DNA of 64,000 nt from Umbilicaria muhlenbergii (GCA_000611775.1 KK106982.1:5412391-5476390), one strand, 5' to 3'; shown: positions 12,101 through 25,179, counted from the first letter of the stretch. The notes: a model not told the origin generated them from the sequence alone. Made by a program: numbers and translations.

Positions 12101-14340
12101 TTCTTTGAAGTCTTTATATTCTTTAAGGATAAATAACTTGATAATAAAGTCTCAGTCCTCATTAACTCACTTAGTTCACAGTATCTTTGCATCAGAATTC
12201 TTTAATTCCTCATGCATCTCTTTTATTATTATAATGAAGACTTTTACTCCTTCAGGTAAATGTAGAACTGAATATAACTTCATAAAGATACTGCTTTTTA
12301 TGAAGTATATCTCATTTTCAGCTCAATTGATCATAAGATTAACTGTTCAAAGTTAAAATATACTTAAAATTATATTACTTCCTGACTGCTTTATAATGTT
12401 GAAATTGATTTTCTCTCAGTGTTGATTAATTTAAACAGGTGTTAAAACTGTTTCTTTATTTACATAACTGTTGTTGTGTTTCATAAGAGTTTCATCAAAC
12501 CCTTGAAGCAAATAAAGATTTTCACTTCATTTGAACTTTTATCTCATTCACTTTAATGAATCATGAATTTAAGAAATTCCTTGTACAGTCACTGTTGATT
12601 AACAGTTTAACTGAGTGACCTTTCATTTTAATTTAAACACAGAAGTTGCTTATGTCTTCTGTGATAATAATTTCTTTAATAATTACTTCTTTTGAAGGCT
12701 TTAAAAAAGATATCTTTAAAGACCTCTGACTTGAAGAGCTCTTTAATTTTTTAAATTAAACAGAAGGAATCTCAGATTCTCTTTTACATATTTAAAATCC
12801 TTTGAGTCAACTTTCTTATCTGAATATTATATTGAATTCAGTTTTAAGTATTCAGTTCAGAGTTTTTAAACTTTCATTCATAGTTTTCTCAGAATATGAG
12901 TTCTGTCAAGAGTGACATATTCTTCTTTAATGATGAATTTTGAACTCTTTAATGATGTTTTTCTGAGTATGTTTTGATAATTTGTATTCTTAACTTCATC
13001 TTTCTGAGTGAATGCATTTTTAATCATTCATAAGATTCATTCTTGTAACAGGCTTACATGATTTTCATAATTCTCAGAAGATTTTTTCATCACTTTAAAC
13101 ACTTCTTCATAAGTTTTCAATCACTGCTTTTCACAGATGAATGCTCAGATATTGTTATTCTTTTTAATGAACTCTTTTAAATTTTTAAAGTTTTGTACTT
13201 TCATGAGGTCTTCCTTCTCATTAAATGAGAACATCATATCATCATTATTAATATAATTATCTTCTTGATGAAATTGTTTTTACTTAACTTGTTGCTTCTT
13301 TATGTTCATGATTTGATCTCAGTGAGAAGTCATGATGTACTCTTTTATTTTTTTAAGTTGATGTGAAAATCATTCAAAGCTGTCTTTGTCACTCTGATGC
13401 ATTTGACAGTCATTGTTGTAGCATGCTGTTTAAAACATAATATTATAACTGTTTTTAATCTTTGTTTCTCACATGACAGCATATGTCTTCCTTGATTGAA
13501 CAGTTTTTTCAGAGATTTAACAATCATGAGTAAAGTGTTCTGACTTTTCACAGTTATAATAATTATTTCTGCAAGGTTTTTCTTTTTTTTCTTGATTATT
13601 TTTTCACTGAAAGTGATTCTTCCTGATTATTAAATTAATTTTCATAAGTTGAGGCTTGTAGTAGAGTTTATTATTATACTGATGTTCACAGTTCTTCTCA
13701 GCTTTTCATGATATAAGAATCTTATGACTCTTCTTTAAGCTTCATTTGTAAGCTCAGTTATTGATGATGATTAAACATTTAATCATTTCTGAGAGCATGA
13801 CAGGATGTTCAATTTTAAAGATTTCATTCTTTATCACATTTTTCAGTCTCTTATAATATTGCGCTGTCAAAGTAATATTGTTTTAATTTGTATGTGAGGT
13901 GAGTCTCTGAAAGTTTGCTGTGTATATAGCAGTTGCTTTTTTCTGCTGAATATTATAAATTTCTCACTTCATCATTCTCTTTTTATTAACTGTTTTAAAC
14001 ATTATTCTTATCTGTTTCTTGAACTTCTTTAAGTCATGAAATATCTCATTAATCAGGTCATCTCAATTCTTTTTTTCATTATCAAGATAATCTTGAAGGA
14101 TAAGTTTAAATCAGTTTAAAGCATTTAATTTTAAATGTGAAGAAGTGAACAACACTTTCTTTACTTCTGATGTGAACAGGAAGTTGTTGAACTGTAAATA
14201 TATATTAAATTAAATGAAAAACAGGTTCAGTATTCTTCTCTCATCAAGAAACTTATCTAATAACAGAATCTTAACTCAGACTGTTTTATTAAAAGATTAT
14301 TTTATGACTAACTGATCTCATTCAATGAAAGTAGACATCA
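9120..14340 (-). pseudogene. Gag-pol remnant of gypsy A
   Basis: Read on the minus strand, gag has a degenerate zinc knuckle near 13530-13560 (YNCEKSEHFTHDC). The reverse transcriptase has the YLDDILIY active-site motif near 11550. RNase H, integrase and a tail follow towards 9.4 kb. Stops are very frequent, mostly TGA and TAA, so no product can be made. Confidence 0.75.
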
Positions 14341-14397
14341 TGAGATTAATGAGTCAGTTCATTACATGACTGATATCTTATAAGTTGATGCTCAAAG

Positions 14398-14847
14398 TGT
14401 AACAGGTGATGTCATAATAATTGAAGTAATATTATTATTCATTGAACTGTTTAAAATAACTGTCTGAACAGGAACTGAACTGTTTAAACATGAATTAAAC
14501 AACTTCAAATGAAAGATAAAATTAATAAATTGTCTTTAATACATGAGTTGAATATGAGCTCTTAACTATGAATCTATCTGTGATTATATAATATTTTAAA
14601 AGACTCATGTGTAATTTAACTGCTCAAGATGCTCATCCTTAAAGCATCATGAACATCATGAGCACTCAAGGTGCTCATGCCTTCATATGACATGAACAAC
14701 ATGAGTGATAATGCTCATGCCTTCATATGACATGAACAACATAAGCAGTAGTGCTCATGCCTTCACATGACATGAATAACATGAGCAGTACTTTATGTAC
14801 ACCTGTTACATATACTCTTCAAGTATCATTTAATGAGAGGTATAATA
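14398..14847 (-). repeat. 5' LTR of gypsy A
   Basis: Partner of the LTR at 8227-8676, same length and orientation, more heavily changed by C-to-T/G-to-A. It has the same internal hairpin-unit array at about 14668-14790. Confidence 0.85.
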
Positions 14848-14852
14848 TTCAT

Positions 14853-15239
14853 CATCAGAACATCTTGAAGCGCCTGAAGTTAAAATTCATGAGCAATGTA
14901 AAGCAAGAGTTTTTTATATTAAGTAATTATCTTCTTTATGAGCTTTGATGTGATCTCAGGCTCTTCAGACTTAAGTAAAATCAAGCAAGAGTTTATTATT
15001 ATATTAATCACTGCTGCTTTTACAACAGCAGCAACCCTGAGGTTCATGATGTTACACATTAAATGTTGAGAATGTATTCATGAGGTAAAGTTATGAAAGT
15101 TTTTCTTTTCCTCCCTCCTCTTTTCTTGATTCTACTATGAAAATTGACTTTTATATTAAATTATTATTAATTGAGTCTACTGTTTATTAAATTTAAGTGC
15201 TGAGAAATTATCACATTCACTTCACTTCTCTCATTACTA
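14853..15239. other. AT-rich sequence without recognised content
   Basis: Degenerate sequence between gypsy A and the start of the recognisable Helitron. It may be the other side of the DDE element into which A inserted, or the Helitron 5' region. I saw no legible protein motif or terminal repeat. Confidence 0.4.
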
Positions 15240-17612
15240 CTGATCAGGCTACGCCTGAAAACCCTTGCTGCATATGCTTAAAAATAATACAGGGGTGACT
15301 AAATCTCTTTAATAAGAGAAGAAGCTCAAAATCATGTTTTTCATTTATATATATAAATGCATGAGTCTTCAGACAAATTCTTTTATTGAGTTAAATTTAG
15401 CACTGTTTTGATTAAAGATGAATTAATAAAGATTTAATTTTAATTTTAAAGAACTCTGCAACCTTTAATACATTTATTACAATACACAATGAATTAATCT
15501 GCTTATTGTGTAAATTACAGAATGAGGCTTTTTTTCTTTAAGTTTAATGATTTTTCTTGCTTGAATTGAAAGACCTGCTCTACTTGTAAAGAAGCTTTAA
15601 AAAAGGTTCATTTAAATTGTTCAGTTTAAAACTATTCAGTTTGAATGCTTTTGCTGTTTAAAGTGTTGACTTCACATTTAAAGATGATCTTTCTTTCAAT
15701 GCATCTATCATTAAAAAACCCCGTCAGAGAGGGGCTTTAAAAGAGGTAGATGAGAATACTTGCTTTCATCATCTTTATGATAAGTCTGAACAAGCCAAAA
15801 AGGCTTGATGCATTGTAGAGACAAAGAAAGCATATATAAAATATAAATAATAAACAATCAATTGAGATGACATCTCAATATCATCAGAGTGAATTGAATA
15901 ATTTATAAACTTATAATGCTGCTCATGTTACTGCTGTGAGCACTTTATAAATTAATTTCAATTATTTAAACATGATGACTCTGACGCTCTGACTTTCACA
16001 TGTCAAAAATGTTACATTAATGTTTATTGTGCTCACAGTAATTAAGTTTAAATATTTATTTAAAGCTCTGTGACTCCTGTTTGAAGTTTTATAAGTTTCA
16101 CTTCAGCTTGATCTGTTAACTTTGAGCCTTTACTTTCAGATAAAGAGCCTGTGATATCAGAAGAGCATTAAGACTTTATAAAAAATTTTTATAATGCATT
16201 GAATACCCTCAAGCAGGAAGATTATATACAGTGTAATGAGAAATGATTTAACATGAAGATTTCTGAACAGGTCTGCAGATGTTGTAGATGAATAAATTAA
16301 AGTGATAAGTCTTATTTATTTATGTCTGAAAATCATGTAAATGTCAGTTTTGTTCCTGAGCACCTGCTCAAGTTAATTTAAATTAAGGAGCAGTTGATCA
16401 CCTGAGTGCATATTCATTATCAGATTTGACAGGTGAAAGGGCAGCAGTATAAATATAAAAATTATGTTGTGAGCTTTCAGCAGAACACTCTTAAAATTAA
16501 TAAAAAATTATCATTATTATCTTATCAGTTACAGGTACATCATTTGAATGAATTTTAAATATTTAATCTGAATTCTGATTATTGCATAAATTATATTGCT
16601 CAAGCCCGCCTCTGGCAGCGCAGATTTCAGCAGGATTATTAAGAGATGCTTTAATAAAAACTTTCATGTTCACTGTGAAGTTGTTCATCAGTAATTAAAG
16701 TACCTATGCTGTCATCACTCTGATTATCAACATATGCTTATTTGTGAAGAGCATCTCACAACTTTATCAGTTGACAGGTCTGTTCACAATCAAATGATGA
16801 TTTAAAAAATGTTTAAAAACTTTAATAATGCAGGCAGGCTTCTGACTAATCTGAATAATAACTTAAATATTAATGAGGAAGATTCTCAGCCCTTGATGTT
16901 TATTATATTTAACTTAACTGAAAATCAGACAGAGATTAATTACTTAAAGAAATTTATTGCTGATAATAATTTCTTATTTATGTCATTCTTTACTGAAACA
17001 CTTATTTCTGAATGAGACAAGAAGTGCATCTTTTAAATGACTTTTTTTACTCTGTTCCCTCAGAGGTGTGATGACTGATTTTTTTCACATTAACATGAAA
17101 CATTCTTAATTGACTGAATAAATCATCTCATGAAGTATAAGAATGAGCAGTTCACACATCATTCATACTTTTGATACTTTGCCTTCAATACATGACTTCA
17201 TTAGTTGTTTAAAAAGACCGCCAGCTACATCTGTAAGAAAGTTAATAATAAGCACATTACATTTGAAGATCTTCAAATAATGATTTAAGATAAGAACATC
17301 ATTCTTGTTAATCACATCATCTGTTTAACTCAACATCTTCAAGAAACATGACCTTATTGACAGAGCAAAAAAAGACAACTTGAATTCATGATTTAAAATT
17401 TACACTGTTCACATTTGTTCTTTATATTCAGTGCAGCTGATCTTCAGTGATTTAACTTGTAGATTTAAATGTCAGGGTTTAAACAGTTTTTTAAACAGTT
17501 TGAACATGATTAAGTGCAATAAACTGCAGTTAATCTGACTGATAATCTTCACATTGCAGCAGATTACTTAATTCAAAGAGTGAAGCTCTTCTTTAAGTAT
17601 ATTATTTGCAAG
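15240..17612 (+). pseudogene. Helitron, N-terminal part (segment 1 of 3)
   Basis: The plus-strand frame contains a cysteine cluster (QVCRCC) followed by MSENHVNVSFVPEHLLKL, VHIHYQI and GQQYKYKNYVVSFQQN. This is the order seen in the N-terminal region (DUF6570-like) that precedes the Rep domain of fungal Helitrons. Near the end, traces of DLQ, NLTDNLHIAADYL and KLFFKYIICK match the stretch just before the Rep HUH motif. The frame is cut at 17612 by insertion of gypsy B, whose duplication GCAAG lies at 17608-17612, and resumes at 26052. Many stops make it inactive. Confidence 0.65.
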
Positions 17613-18062
17613 TGTTATACCCCTCACTAGATGATACCTGAAGGGTATATGTAGCAAGTGTACATAAAGTACTGCTCATGTTATTCATGTTGTATGAAGG
17701 CATGAGCACTACTGCTTATATTGTTCATGTCATATGAAAGCATGAGCATTATCACTCATGTTGTTCATGTCATATGAAGGCATGAGCACCTTGAGTGCTC
17801 ATGATGTTCATGATGCTCTGAGGATGAGCATCTTGAGTGATTAAGTTACACATGAGTTTCTTAAAGTATTATATAGTCACAGGTAAATTCATAGTTAAAA
17901 GTTCATATTTAACTCATGTATTAAAGGCAATCTACTAATTTTATCTTTCATTTAAAGTTGTTTAATTCATATTTAAACAGTTTAGTTCCTGTTCAGACAG
18001 TTACTTTGAACAGTTCAGTGAATAACAATATTATTCTGATCATTATGACATCATCTGTTACA
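17613..18062 (+). repeat. 5' LTR of gypsy B
   Basis: Starts TGTTATACCCC, ends ATCATCTGTTACA. It has the hairpin-unit array at about 17670-17800. It is opposite in orientation to the LTRs of A. Confidence 0.9.
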
Positions 18063-20908
18063 TTTTGAGTATTAACCTATGAAGTATCAGTCATGTAATG
18101 AATTGATTCATTAATCTCATGATGTTTACTTTCACTGAATGAGGTCAATCAGTTGTAGAACAACTCTTTAACAAAGTAATCTGAGTTAAGATTCTGCTAC
18201 TGAATAAATTTTTTAATAAGAGAAGAATGCTGAACCTGTTCCTCACTCAGCTTGATATGTACTTACAGTTCAACAACTTTCTATTCACATCAGAAGCAGA
18301 GAAAGTATTGTTCACTTTCTCACACTTAAAATCAGATGTTTTAAACTGATTTAAACTTATCCTCTGAGACTATCTTGATAATGAGAAGAAGGATTGAGAT
18401 GATTTAATTAATAAAATATTTCATGATCTAAAGAAGTTCAAGAAACAGATAAAAATAATGTTTAAAACAGTCAACAAAAAGAGAACAGCAGAGTGAGAAA
18501 TTTATAATATTCAACAGAAAGAAGCAGCTGCTACTTATGCAGTAAATTTTCAAAAACTCACTTCACATATGAATTAAGATGATATTGCTTTAACAGCATA
18601 ATATTATAAGAGACTGAAGAATGTGATAAAAAATGAAATCTTTAAAACTGAATACTCTGCTACACTCTCAGAAATGATCAAATATTCAATCATCATCAAC
18701 AACTGAGTTTACAAATAAAGCTTAAAGAAGATTCATAAGATTCTCATATTATGAAAGACTGAGAAGAACTGTGAACATCAGTATAATAATAAACTTTACT
18801 ACAAATCTCAACTCATGAAAATTGATTTAATAATCAAGAAGAATCACTTTCAGTGAAAAAATGACTCAAGAAAAAAAGAGAAACCTCACAGAAATAATTA
18901 TTATAATTATGAAAAGCTGAGACACTTTGCCTGTGACTGTTGAGTCTTTGAAAAAATCATTCAATCAAGAAAGACATATGCTGTCATGTGAAAAGCAAAG
19001 GTCAAGAACAGTCACAACATTATGTTTTAAACAACATGTTATGATGATGACTGTCACATGCATCAGAGTGACAAAGATGACTTTGAATGACTTTCACATC
19101 AATTAAAGAAAACAAAAGAGTACGTCATGACTTCTCACTGAAATCAAATCATGAACATAAAGAAGCAGTAAGTTAAGTGAAAACAGTTCTGTCAAGAAGA
19201 TAATTATGTTAACAGTGATGATATGATGTCTTCATTTAATGAGGAGAAAGACCTCATGAAAGTAAAAAACTTTAAAGATTCAAAAAAGCTCATTAAAAAG
19301 GATGACAACATCTGAGCATTCACTCATGAAGAGCAGTGATTGAAAACTTATGAAGAAGTGTTTAAAGTGATGAAAAAATCTTCTGAGAATTATGAAAATC
19401 ATGTAAGCCTGCTACAGGAACAAATTCTATGAATGATTAAAAATGTGTTCACTCAGAAAGATGAAGCTAAGAACATGAATTATTAAAACATATTCAAAGA
19501 AACATCATCAAAGAGTTTAAAATTCATCATTAAAGAAGGATATGTCACCTTTGATGAAGCTCATATCTCAAGAAAACTACAAATGAAAGTTTAAGAACTT
19601 TGAACTGAATACTTAAAACTGAATTCAATATGATATTCAGATAAGAAAGTTGACTCAAAGGATTTTAAATATGTGAGAGAGAATCTGAGATTTCTCTCAT
19701 TTAATTCAAAAAATTAAAAAGCTCTTCAGGTCAGAGGTCTCTGAAGATGTTTATTTTAAAGTCTTCAGAAGAAGTGATTGTTAAAAAAATCATTATCACA
19801 GAAAACATGAGCAACTTCTGTGTTTAAATTAAAGTGAAAAGTCACTCAGTCAGACTGTTAATCAACAGTGACTGTACAGGGAATTTCTTAAATTCATGAT
19901 TCATTAAAGTGAGCAGGATAAAAGTTTAAATGAAGTGAAATTCTTATTTACTTCAATAGTTTGATGAAACCCTTATGAAACACAACAATAATTATATAAA
20001 TAAAGAAACAGTTCTGACACCTGTTCAGATTAATCAACACTGAGAGAAAATCAGTTTCAACATTATGAAGCAGTCAGGAAGTGATATAATCTTAAGCATA
20101 TTTTAACTCTGAACAGCTAATCTTATGATTAATTGAGCTGAAAATGAGATATACTTCATGAAAGGCAGTACTTTTATGAAGTTATATTCAGTTCTACACT
20201 CACTTGAAGGAGTGAAAGTCTTTATTATAACAATGAAAGAGATGCATAAGGAATTAAAAAATCCTGATGCAAAGATACTGTGAACTAAATGAGTTAATAA
20301 GGACTGAGATCTTATTATTAAGTTATTTATCTTTAAAGAATATAAAGACTTCAAAGAATTATTTACAGCAGTTAAGAAACAAGACATCTTACTGAAACAT
20401 TAAAAATGAGATCATGAAATTAAAATCATGAATAATTACAAACTGATGAAGCAACTCATATACTCATTGTCATCTTAAAAGTTAAATGCTTTGTGAGAAT
20501 ATTTAAAGAAGAACTTATAAAAAAAATTCATTTAAGAATCTTAATCTTCAACTGAATATCTGATATTGTTTGTCTCAAAATCAGACAGATCATTGAGGTT
20601 GTATGTTAATTATAAAACACTGAACAACATAATGATAAAAAACAGCTACTTATTATCACTCATCTCAGAACTGCAGGACAGATTTCAGAGAATGTAATAA
20701 TTTATGAAGTTTAATATCTCAGAGATATTCAATCAGATATGAATAAAAGAAGATGATGAATAAAAAACAGTGTTCTGAATGCATTCAGAGTTATATGAAT
20801 ATTTGATAATGTCATTCAGATTAATTAATGCCTTAATGATTTTTTAAACTTTTATCAACAACATCTTGTGACAGTATTTAAATCAGTTCATAGTCATTTA
20901 CCTTGATG

Positions 20909-21862
20909 TACGCTGCACCATGGGTTGGGTTTGGGTTGGGTTTTGACTATTGTGACCCAACCCAGACTGGGTTGGGTTTTTTTTGGGTTGGGTCACACTG
21001 GGTTGGGTTTTTTTGGGTTTGGGTTGGGTTTTTCACTGGGTTAACCCAGTTCAAGTTCACGTATATGACTCATTCAAACAGCTTTCAAAGCAGCTTCCAA
21101 AACAGCTTTCAAAACAGCCTCAACGACGGCCTTGAAAAACGGCCTTGAAAAACGGCCTTGAAAAACGGCCTTGAAAAACGGCCTTGAAAAACAGCCTTGA
21201 AAAACGGCTTCCAAAATGGCTTCCAAAACGGCCTCAACGACGGCCTCAACGACGGCCTCAACGACGGCCTTGAGAAACGGCCTCGAAAAAACGCTTTCAA
21301 AACGGCTTTCAAAACGGCTTTGATGACGGCCTCAAAAAACAGCTTCCAAAACAGCTTTCAAAAAGGCTTCCAAAACGGCTTCCAAAACGGCTTCCAAAAC
21401 GGCCTCAAAAAACGGCTTCCAAAACGGCCTAAAAACGGCCTCAAAAAACAGCTTCCAAAACGGCTTCGACGACAGCCTCAAAGAACGGCTTTCAAAACGG
21501 CTTCCAAAACGGCTTCGATGACGGCCTCAAAGAACGGCTTTCAAAACGGCTTCCAAAACGGCTTCGATGACGGCCTCAAAAAACGACTTCCAAAACGGCT
21601 TCGACGACAGCCTCAAAGAACGGCTTTCAAAACGGCTTCCAAAACGGCTTCGATGACGGCCTCAAAAAACGACTTCCAAAACGGCTTCGACGACAGCCTC
21701 AAAGAACGGCTTTCAAAACGGCTTCCAAAACGGCTTCGATGACGGCCTCAAAAAACGACTTCCACAGAATTTTCTGGGTTTGGGTTAAATGGGTTGGGTT
21801 TTTTCTGGGTTGGGTTTCAACATGTATAACCCACCCCAAAACCCAACCCATGGTGCAGCGTA
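20909..21862. mobile_element. Non-autonomous hAT-like element 1
   Basis: It begins TACGCTGCACCATGGGTTGG and ends with the exact inverse, CCAACCCATGGTGCAGCGTA. It is flanked by a perfect 8-bp duplication CCTTGATG (20901-20908 and 21863-21870). Short TIRs and 8-bp duplications are the mark of hAT transposons. Removing it and one duplication restores the YLDD motif of gypsy B. Both ends carry arrays of GGGTTGGGTTT, likely subterminal binding sites. The interior is an irregular 12-13-bp minisatellite. There is no transposase. It is GC-rich and CpG-rich, so it inserted after B was mutated or escaped mutation. Confidence 0.85.
21118..21760. repeat. Degenerate 12-13-bp minisatellite (GGCYTYRAAAAAC-like)
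   Basis: Units such as GGCCTTGAAAAAC, GGCCTCAACGAC, GGCTTCCAAAAC and GGCTTTCAAAAC alternate, with a higher-order repeat of about 80-100 bp near 21450-21750. The open frames it creates on both strands are by-products of the repeat. Confidence 0.85.
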
Positions 21863-23136
21863 CCTTGATGACATACTGATATACTTAAAGATGAAAGAAC
21901 AACATGTTAAACATGTTCAGAAGATTCTGCAAGCATTAAAAGATGTTAACCTTCATATAAAATCTGAGAAAAGCTTTTTTCATGTTAAAGAAGTTCAGTT
22001 TCTTGAATTTATCATCACATTAAAAAGCTTATGAATGAATCTGAAAAAAATTAAATTCATGATTGAATGATCAGTTTTAATAAATGTTAAGAAAGTATAA
22101 TCCTTTCTAAGCTTTGCATACTTCTATAAAAAATTTATCAAGAAGTATTTAAAAATTGCAGCACTCTTAACAGAGTTGATGAAAAAGAATTGAAAATTCA
22201 TTTAATTTAATGAAGCACAAGAATTCTTTAAAAAGCTGAAGAAGCACTTCACATCACAACTGATTCTCATGAGTTTCAACCCTGAGAAACTTATTACACT
22301 TGAGATGAACACATCAGATGAAGCTATAAAAGTATGCATTAATCAATTAAATGATAAGAAATGTCTGAGGTCAATAACTTATTACTCATGAAAACTTTTA
22401 AGTGCTGAGCAGAGTTATGAGATACATGATAAAAAGTTATTAATAATTGTTGATGCATTTAAACAATGACATGTATATCTCAAAGGACTGAAGCATGAGG
22501 TTCAGATATATTCAAATCATAAGAATCTGTTATACTTTATGACAATGAAAGTTCTAAATCAGAGGCAAGTTCATTGATCAGAAGAATTATCACAGTATAA
22601 TTTCAAGATTCATTACTGAAAGAGATCAAAGAACATCAAAGTGAATACTTTCAGCAGATGAGTTAATTACCTGCAGGAAAAATTAATCATAAATCAGATT
22701 ATCCTTTAAGAGAATGAGCAGAGAAGCATAATTTACAATAAAAAAGTCAACTTTACAATAAAAAAGTCAACTTTACAATAAAAGTTGAAGATAACATTTT
22801 TAAAAATTGAGTTTAAAAAGTGTTGAAGAATGATAAGTTAACACAGCAAGTTCTTCAGAATATTAATAATCATGAAAGCTTTGAAAAGCAAGAAGATCTC
22901 TTACTTTTTCAAGACTTAATTTATGTATCAGTCAGCTTATGAGAAGCACTGATAAAGGAATGTCATTTTAACATAATAAATGAACATCAAGAAGTTGATA
23001 AGATAATGAAATGACTCATTTGAATATATTATTTTTCATAAATAAGGAAAAAGGTTGAAGAAATTATTCAAAAATGCAACACTTGCTGAAAGAATAAATT
23101 TGAACATCATAAATCATATGAGTTGTTGAAATCATC

Positions 23137-23951
23137 TACGCTGCACCATGGGTTGGGTTTGGGTTGGGTTTTGACTATTGTGACCCAACCCAGACTGGGT
23201 TGGGTTTTTTTTGGGTTGGGTCACACTGGGTTGGGTTTTTTTGGGTTTGGGTTGGGTTTTTCACTGGGTAACCCAGTTCAAGTTCACGTATATGACTCAT
23301 CCAAACAGCTTTCAAAGCAGCTTCCAAAACGGCTTCCAAAACAGCCTCAACAACGGCCTTGAAAAACGGCCTTGAAAAACGGCCTTGAAAAACGGCCTTG
23401 AAAAACGGCCTTGAAAAACGGCCTTGAAAAACGGCCTTGAAAAACGGCCTTGAAAAACGGCCTTGAAAAACGGCCTTGAAAAACGGCCTTGAAAAACGGC
23501 CTTGAAAAACGGCCTTGAAAAACGGCCTTGAAAAACGGCCTTGAAAAACGGCCTTGAAAAACGGCCTTGAAAAACGGCCTTGAAAAACGGCCTTGAAAAA
23601 CGGCCTTGAAAAACGGCCTTGAAAAACGGCCTTGAAAAACGGCCTTGAAAAACGGCCTTGAAAAACGGCCTTGAAAAACGGCCTTGAAAAACGGCCTTGA
23701 AAAACGGCCTTGAAAAACGGCCTTGAAAAACGGCCTTGAAAAACGGCCTTGAAAAACGGCCTTGAAAAACGGCCTTGAAAAACGGCCTTGAAAAACGGCC
23801 TTGAAAAACGGCCTTGAAAAACGGCCTTGAAAAACGTGGGTTGGGTTTTTTCTGGGTTGGGTTTTGATATGTATAACCCACCCCAAAACCCAACCCAAAC
23901 CCAACCCAAACCCAAACCCACTGGGTAAAACCCAACTCATGGTGCAGCGTA
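23137..23951. mobile_element. Non-autonomous hAT-like element 2
   Basis: Same family as element 1: it begins TACGCTGCACCATGGGTTGG and ends ATGGTGCAGCGTA. It is flanked by a perfect 8-bp duplication AAATCATC (23129-23136 and 23952-23959). Subterminal GGGTTGGGTTT arrays are on both sides. The interior is dominated by a homogeneous 13-bp tandem array. It lies within the integrase region of gypsy B. No coding capacity is credible. Confidence 0.87.
23355..23835. repeat. 13-bp tandem array, 37 identical copies
   Basis: GGCCTTGAAAAAC is repeated head to tail without a single variant over 481 bases. Because 13 is not a multiple of 3 and the unit has no stop on the minus strand, all three minus frames stay open and encode the same 13-residue peptide repeat. 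They are not genes. Confidence 0.95.
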
Positions 23952-25179
23952 AAATCATCTCTGACATCAACATAATCATGATTAAGCATTGCATTGAACT
24001 TCATGATAAAGTTATCAAAGTTGAAAGAACCCCTGATGAAAATATTATATGATGCAATACTTGTCATAACAGATTAACTCATGAAGTATGAATACTTCCT
24101 GTCATATAAAGAGTTGTCATCAGCAAAAGAACTCACATATACATTTTTAAAAATTATAACAGTCAATCATGACCTGCTGAAAGAAATAATTTCAGACAGA
24201 GACAAACTTTTCACTTTTAAGTTTTGAAAATTGTTAGTGAATTAATTGAGAATTCATCACAAGCTGTTTACTGCATATCATTCACAAACAGATGAGCAGA
24301 CTGAATATTTAAATTAAATGTTAAAACAGTACTTATGATGCTATATTAACTATCAACAGATTAATTGAGTAAAACTTTTATCAATAATACAGCTTGCCTA
24401 CAACATGACAGCAGCAAAATTCATGAAAGTATCATCATTTTACATCAATTATGAGTTCAACTCATCTATGAATGAAGCAAGAGGGCTGATAATCATAACA
24501 TAAAAAGTGAAAGTATAAGTGAACTGATTAAAGGACCTTCATCAAGAGCTTTAATGAAACATAAAATTTACCTCAGAAAAGTTAATGATATATTATAATA
24601 AGAAGAAAAATAAGAGACTTACTCTCAAAGAGAGAAATAAAGTATACCTCTTACATCACAATATTAAGACAAAGTGATCAAGCAATAAATTAAATCATAA
24701 GAAGTTAAAACCCTTTCAAATTATTAAAATCAAAGAAAGTGTCAACTATGAACTTAAACTTTCATCAGTTATGTGAATACATTCAGTATTTCATATATTA
24801 CTACTTGAACCAGCTGACTCAGAAACATTAATATAAGAAAATTCATCAAAGATCAACCTGAAAAGTTAAGATGCTGAGTTCAAAGTAAAGGAAATCTTAA
24901 ATCAGCAAGAAATAAATGATGAGCCTCATTATTTAATTAAATAAAAAGAATATGACACAGCTGAAAACACATGAAAGTCAGAAAAAAATCTCACTTATTA
25001 TTCAATAAAGTTATAAAAATTCTGTCAAAGAAATCTGCAGGTAATCAGTTCATGTCAATGAAGTTAAATACCTTAAATGTGAGAAAGTCAAGAGGAAGCT
25101 CAGTAGAAAAAATCAGTAATTATGACTGTTGTGCATTTATTCACCTTCAGTTCCTTGATGTTTTGAAGCTTAATATAAA

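Larger units (their letters stand above)
8227..14847 (-). mobile_element. Gypsy LTR retrotransposon A (degenerate)
   Basis: Two 450-bp LTRs in the same orientation bound the element. Read on the minus strand they begin TGTTATA/TATTATA and end CACCTGTTACA. Five bases outside are TTCAC (8222-8226) and TTCAT (14848-14852), a target duplication differing by one C-to-T. Gag lies near the 14.4 kb end and integrase near the 9.5 kb end, so the element reads on the minus strand. It is the same family as element B. The length, 6621 bp, agrees with B after removal of B's two insertions. Confidence 0.85.
18180..25170 (+). pseudogene. Gag-pol remnant of gypsy B
   Basis: Plus-strand gag, protease, reverse transcriptase, RNase H and integrase can be followed with many stops. 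The RT motif YLDDILIY is interrupted exactly at YLDD by the first hAT-like element (20909). RNase H motifs (ITLEMNTSD, YEIHDKKLLIIVDAFKQ, HKNLLYF) lie near 22280-22550. The integrase zinc finger region (CNTC, then HH) is interrupted at 23136 by the second hAT-like element and continues to about 24.8 kb. Confidence 0.75.

Noticed and set aside
20920-21050. Telomeric repeat
   Set aside because: The GGGTTGGGTTT arrays differ from TTAGGG, occur at both ends of each hAT-like element in inverted orientation, and are bounded by target duplications.
21109-21742. Plus-strand 181-codon and minus-strand 67-codon Asn/Gly/Lys or Phe/Arg-rich frames
   Set aside because: By-products of the degenerate minisatellite inside hAT-like element 1.
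23175-24067. Three overlapping minus-strand open frames of 215-251 codons with a 13-residue peptide repeat
   Set aside because: They are produced by the 13-bp tandem array, which has no stop on that strand in any frame. No start context or domain is present.
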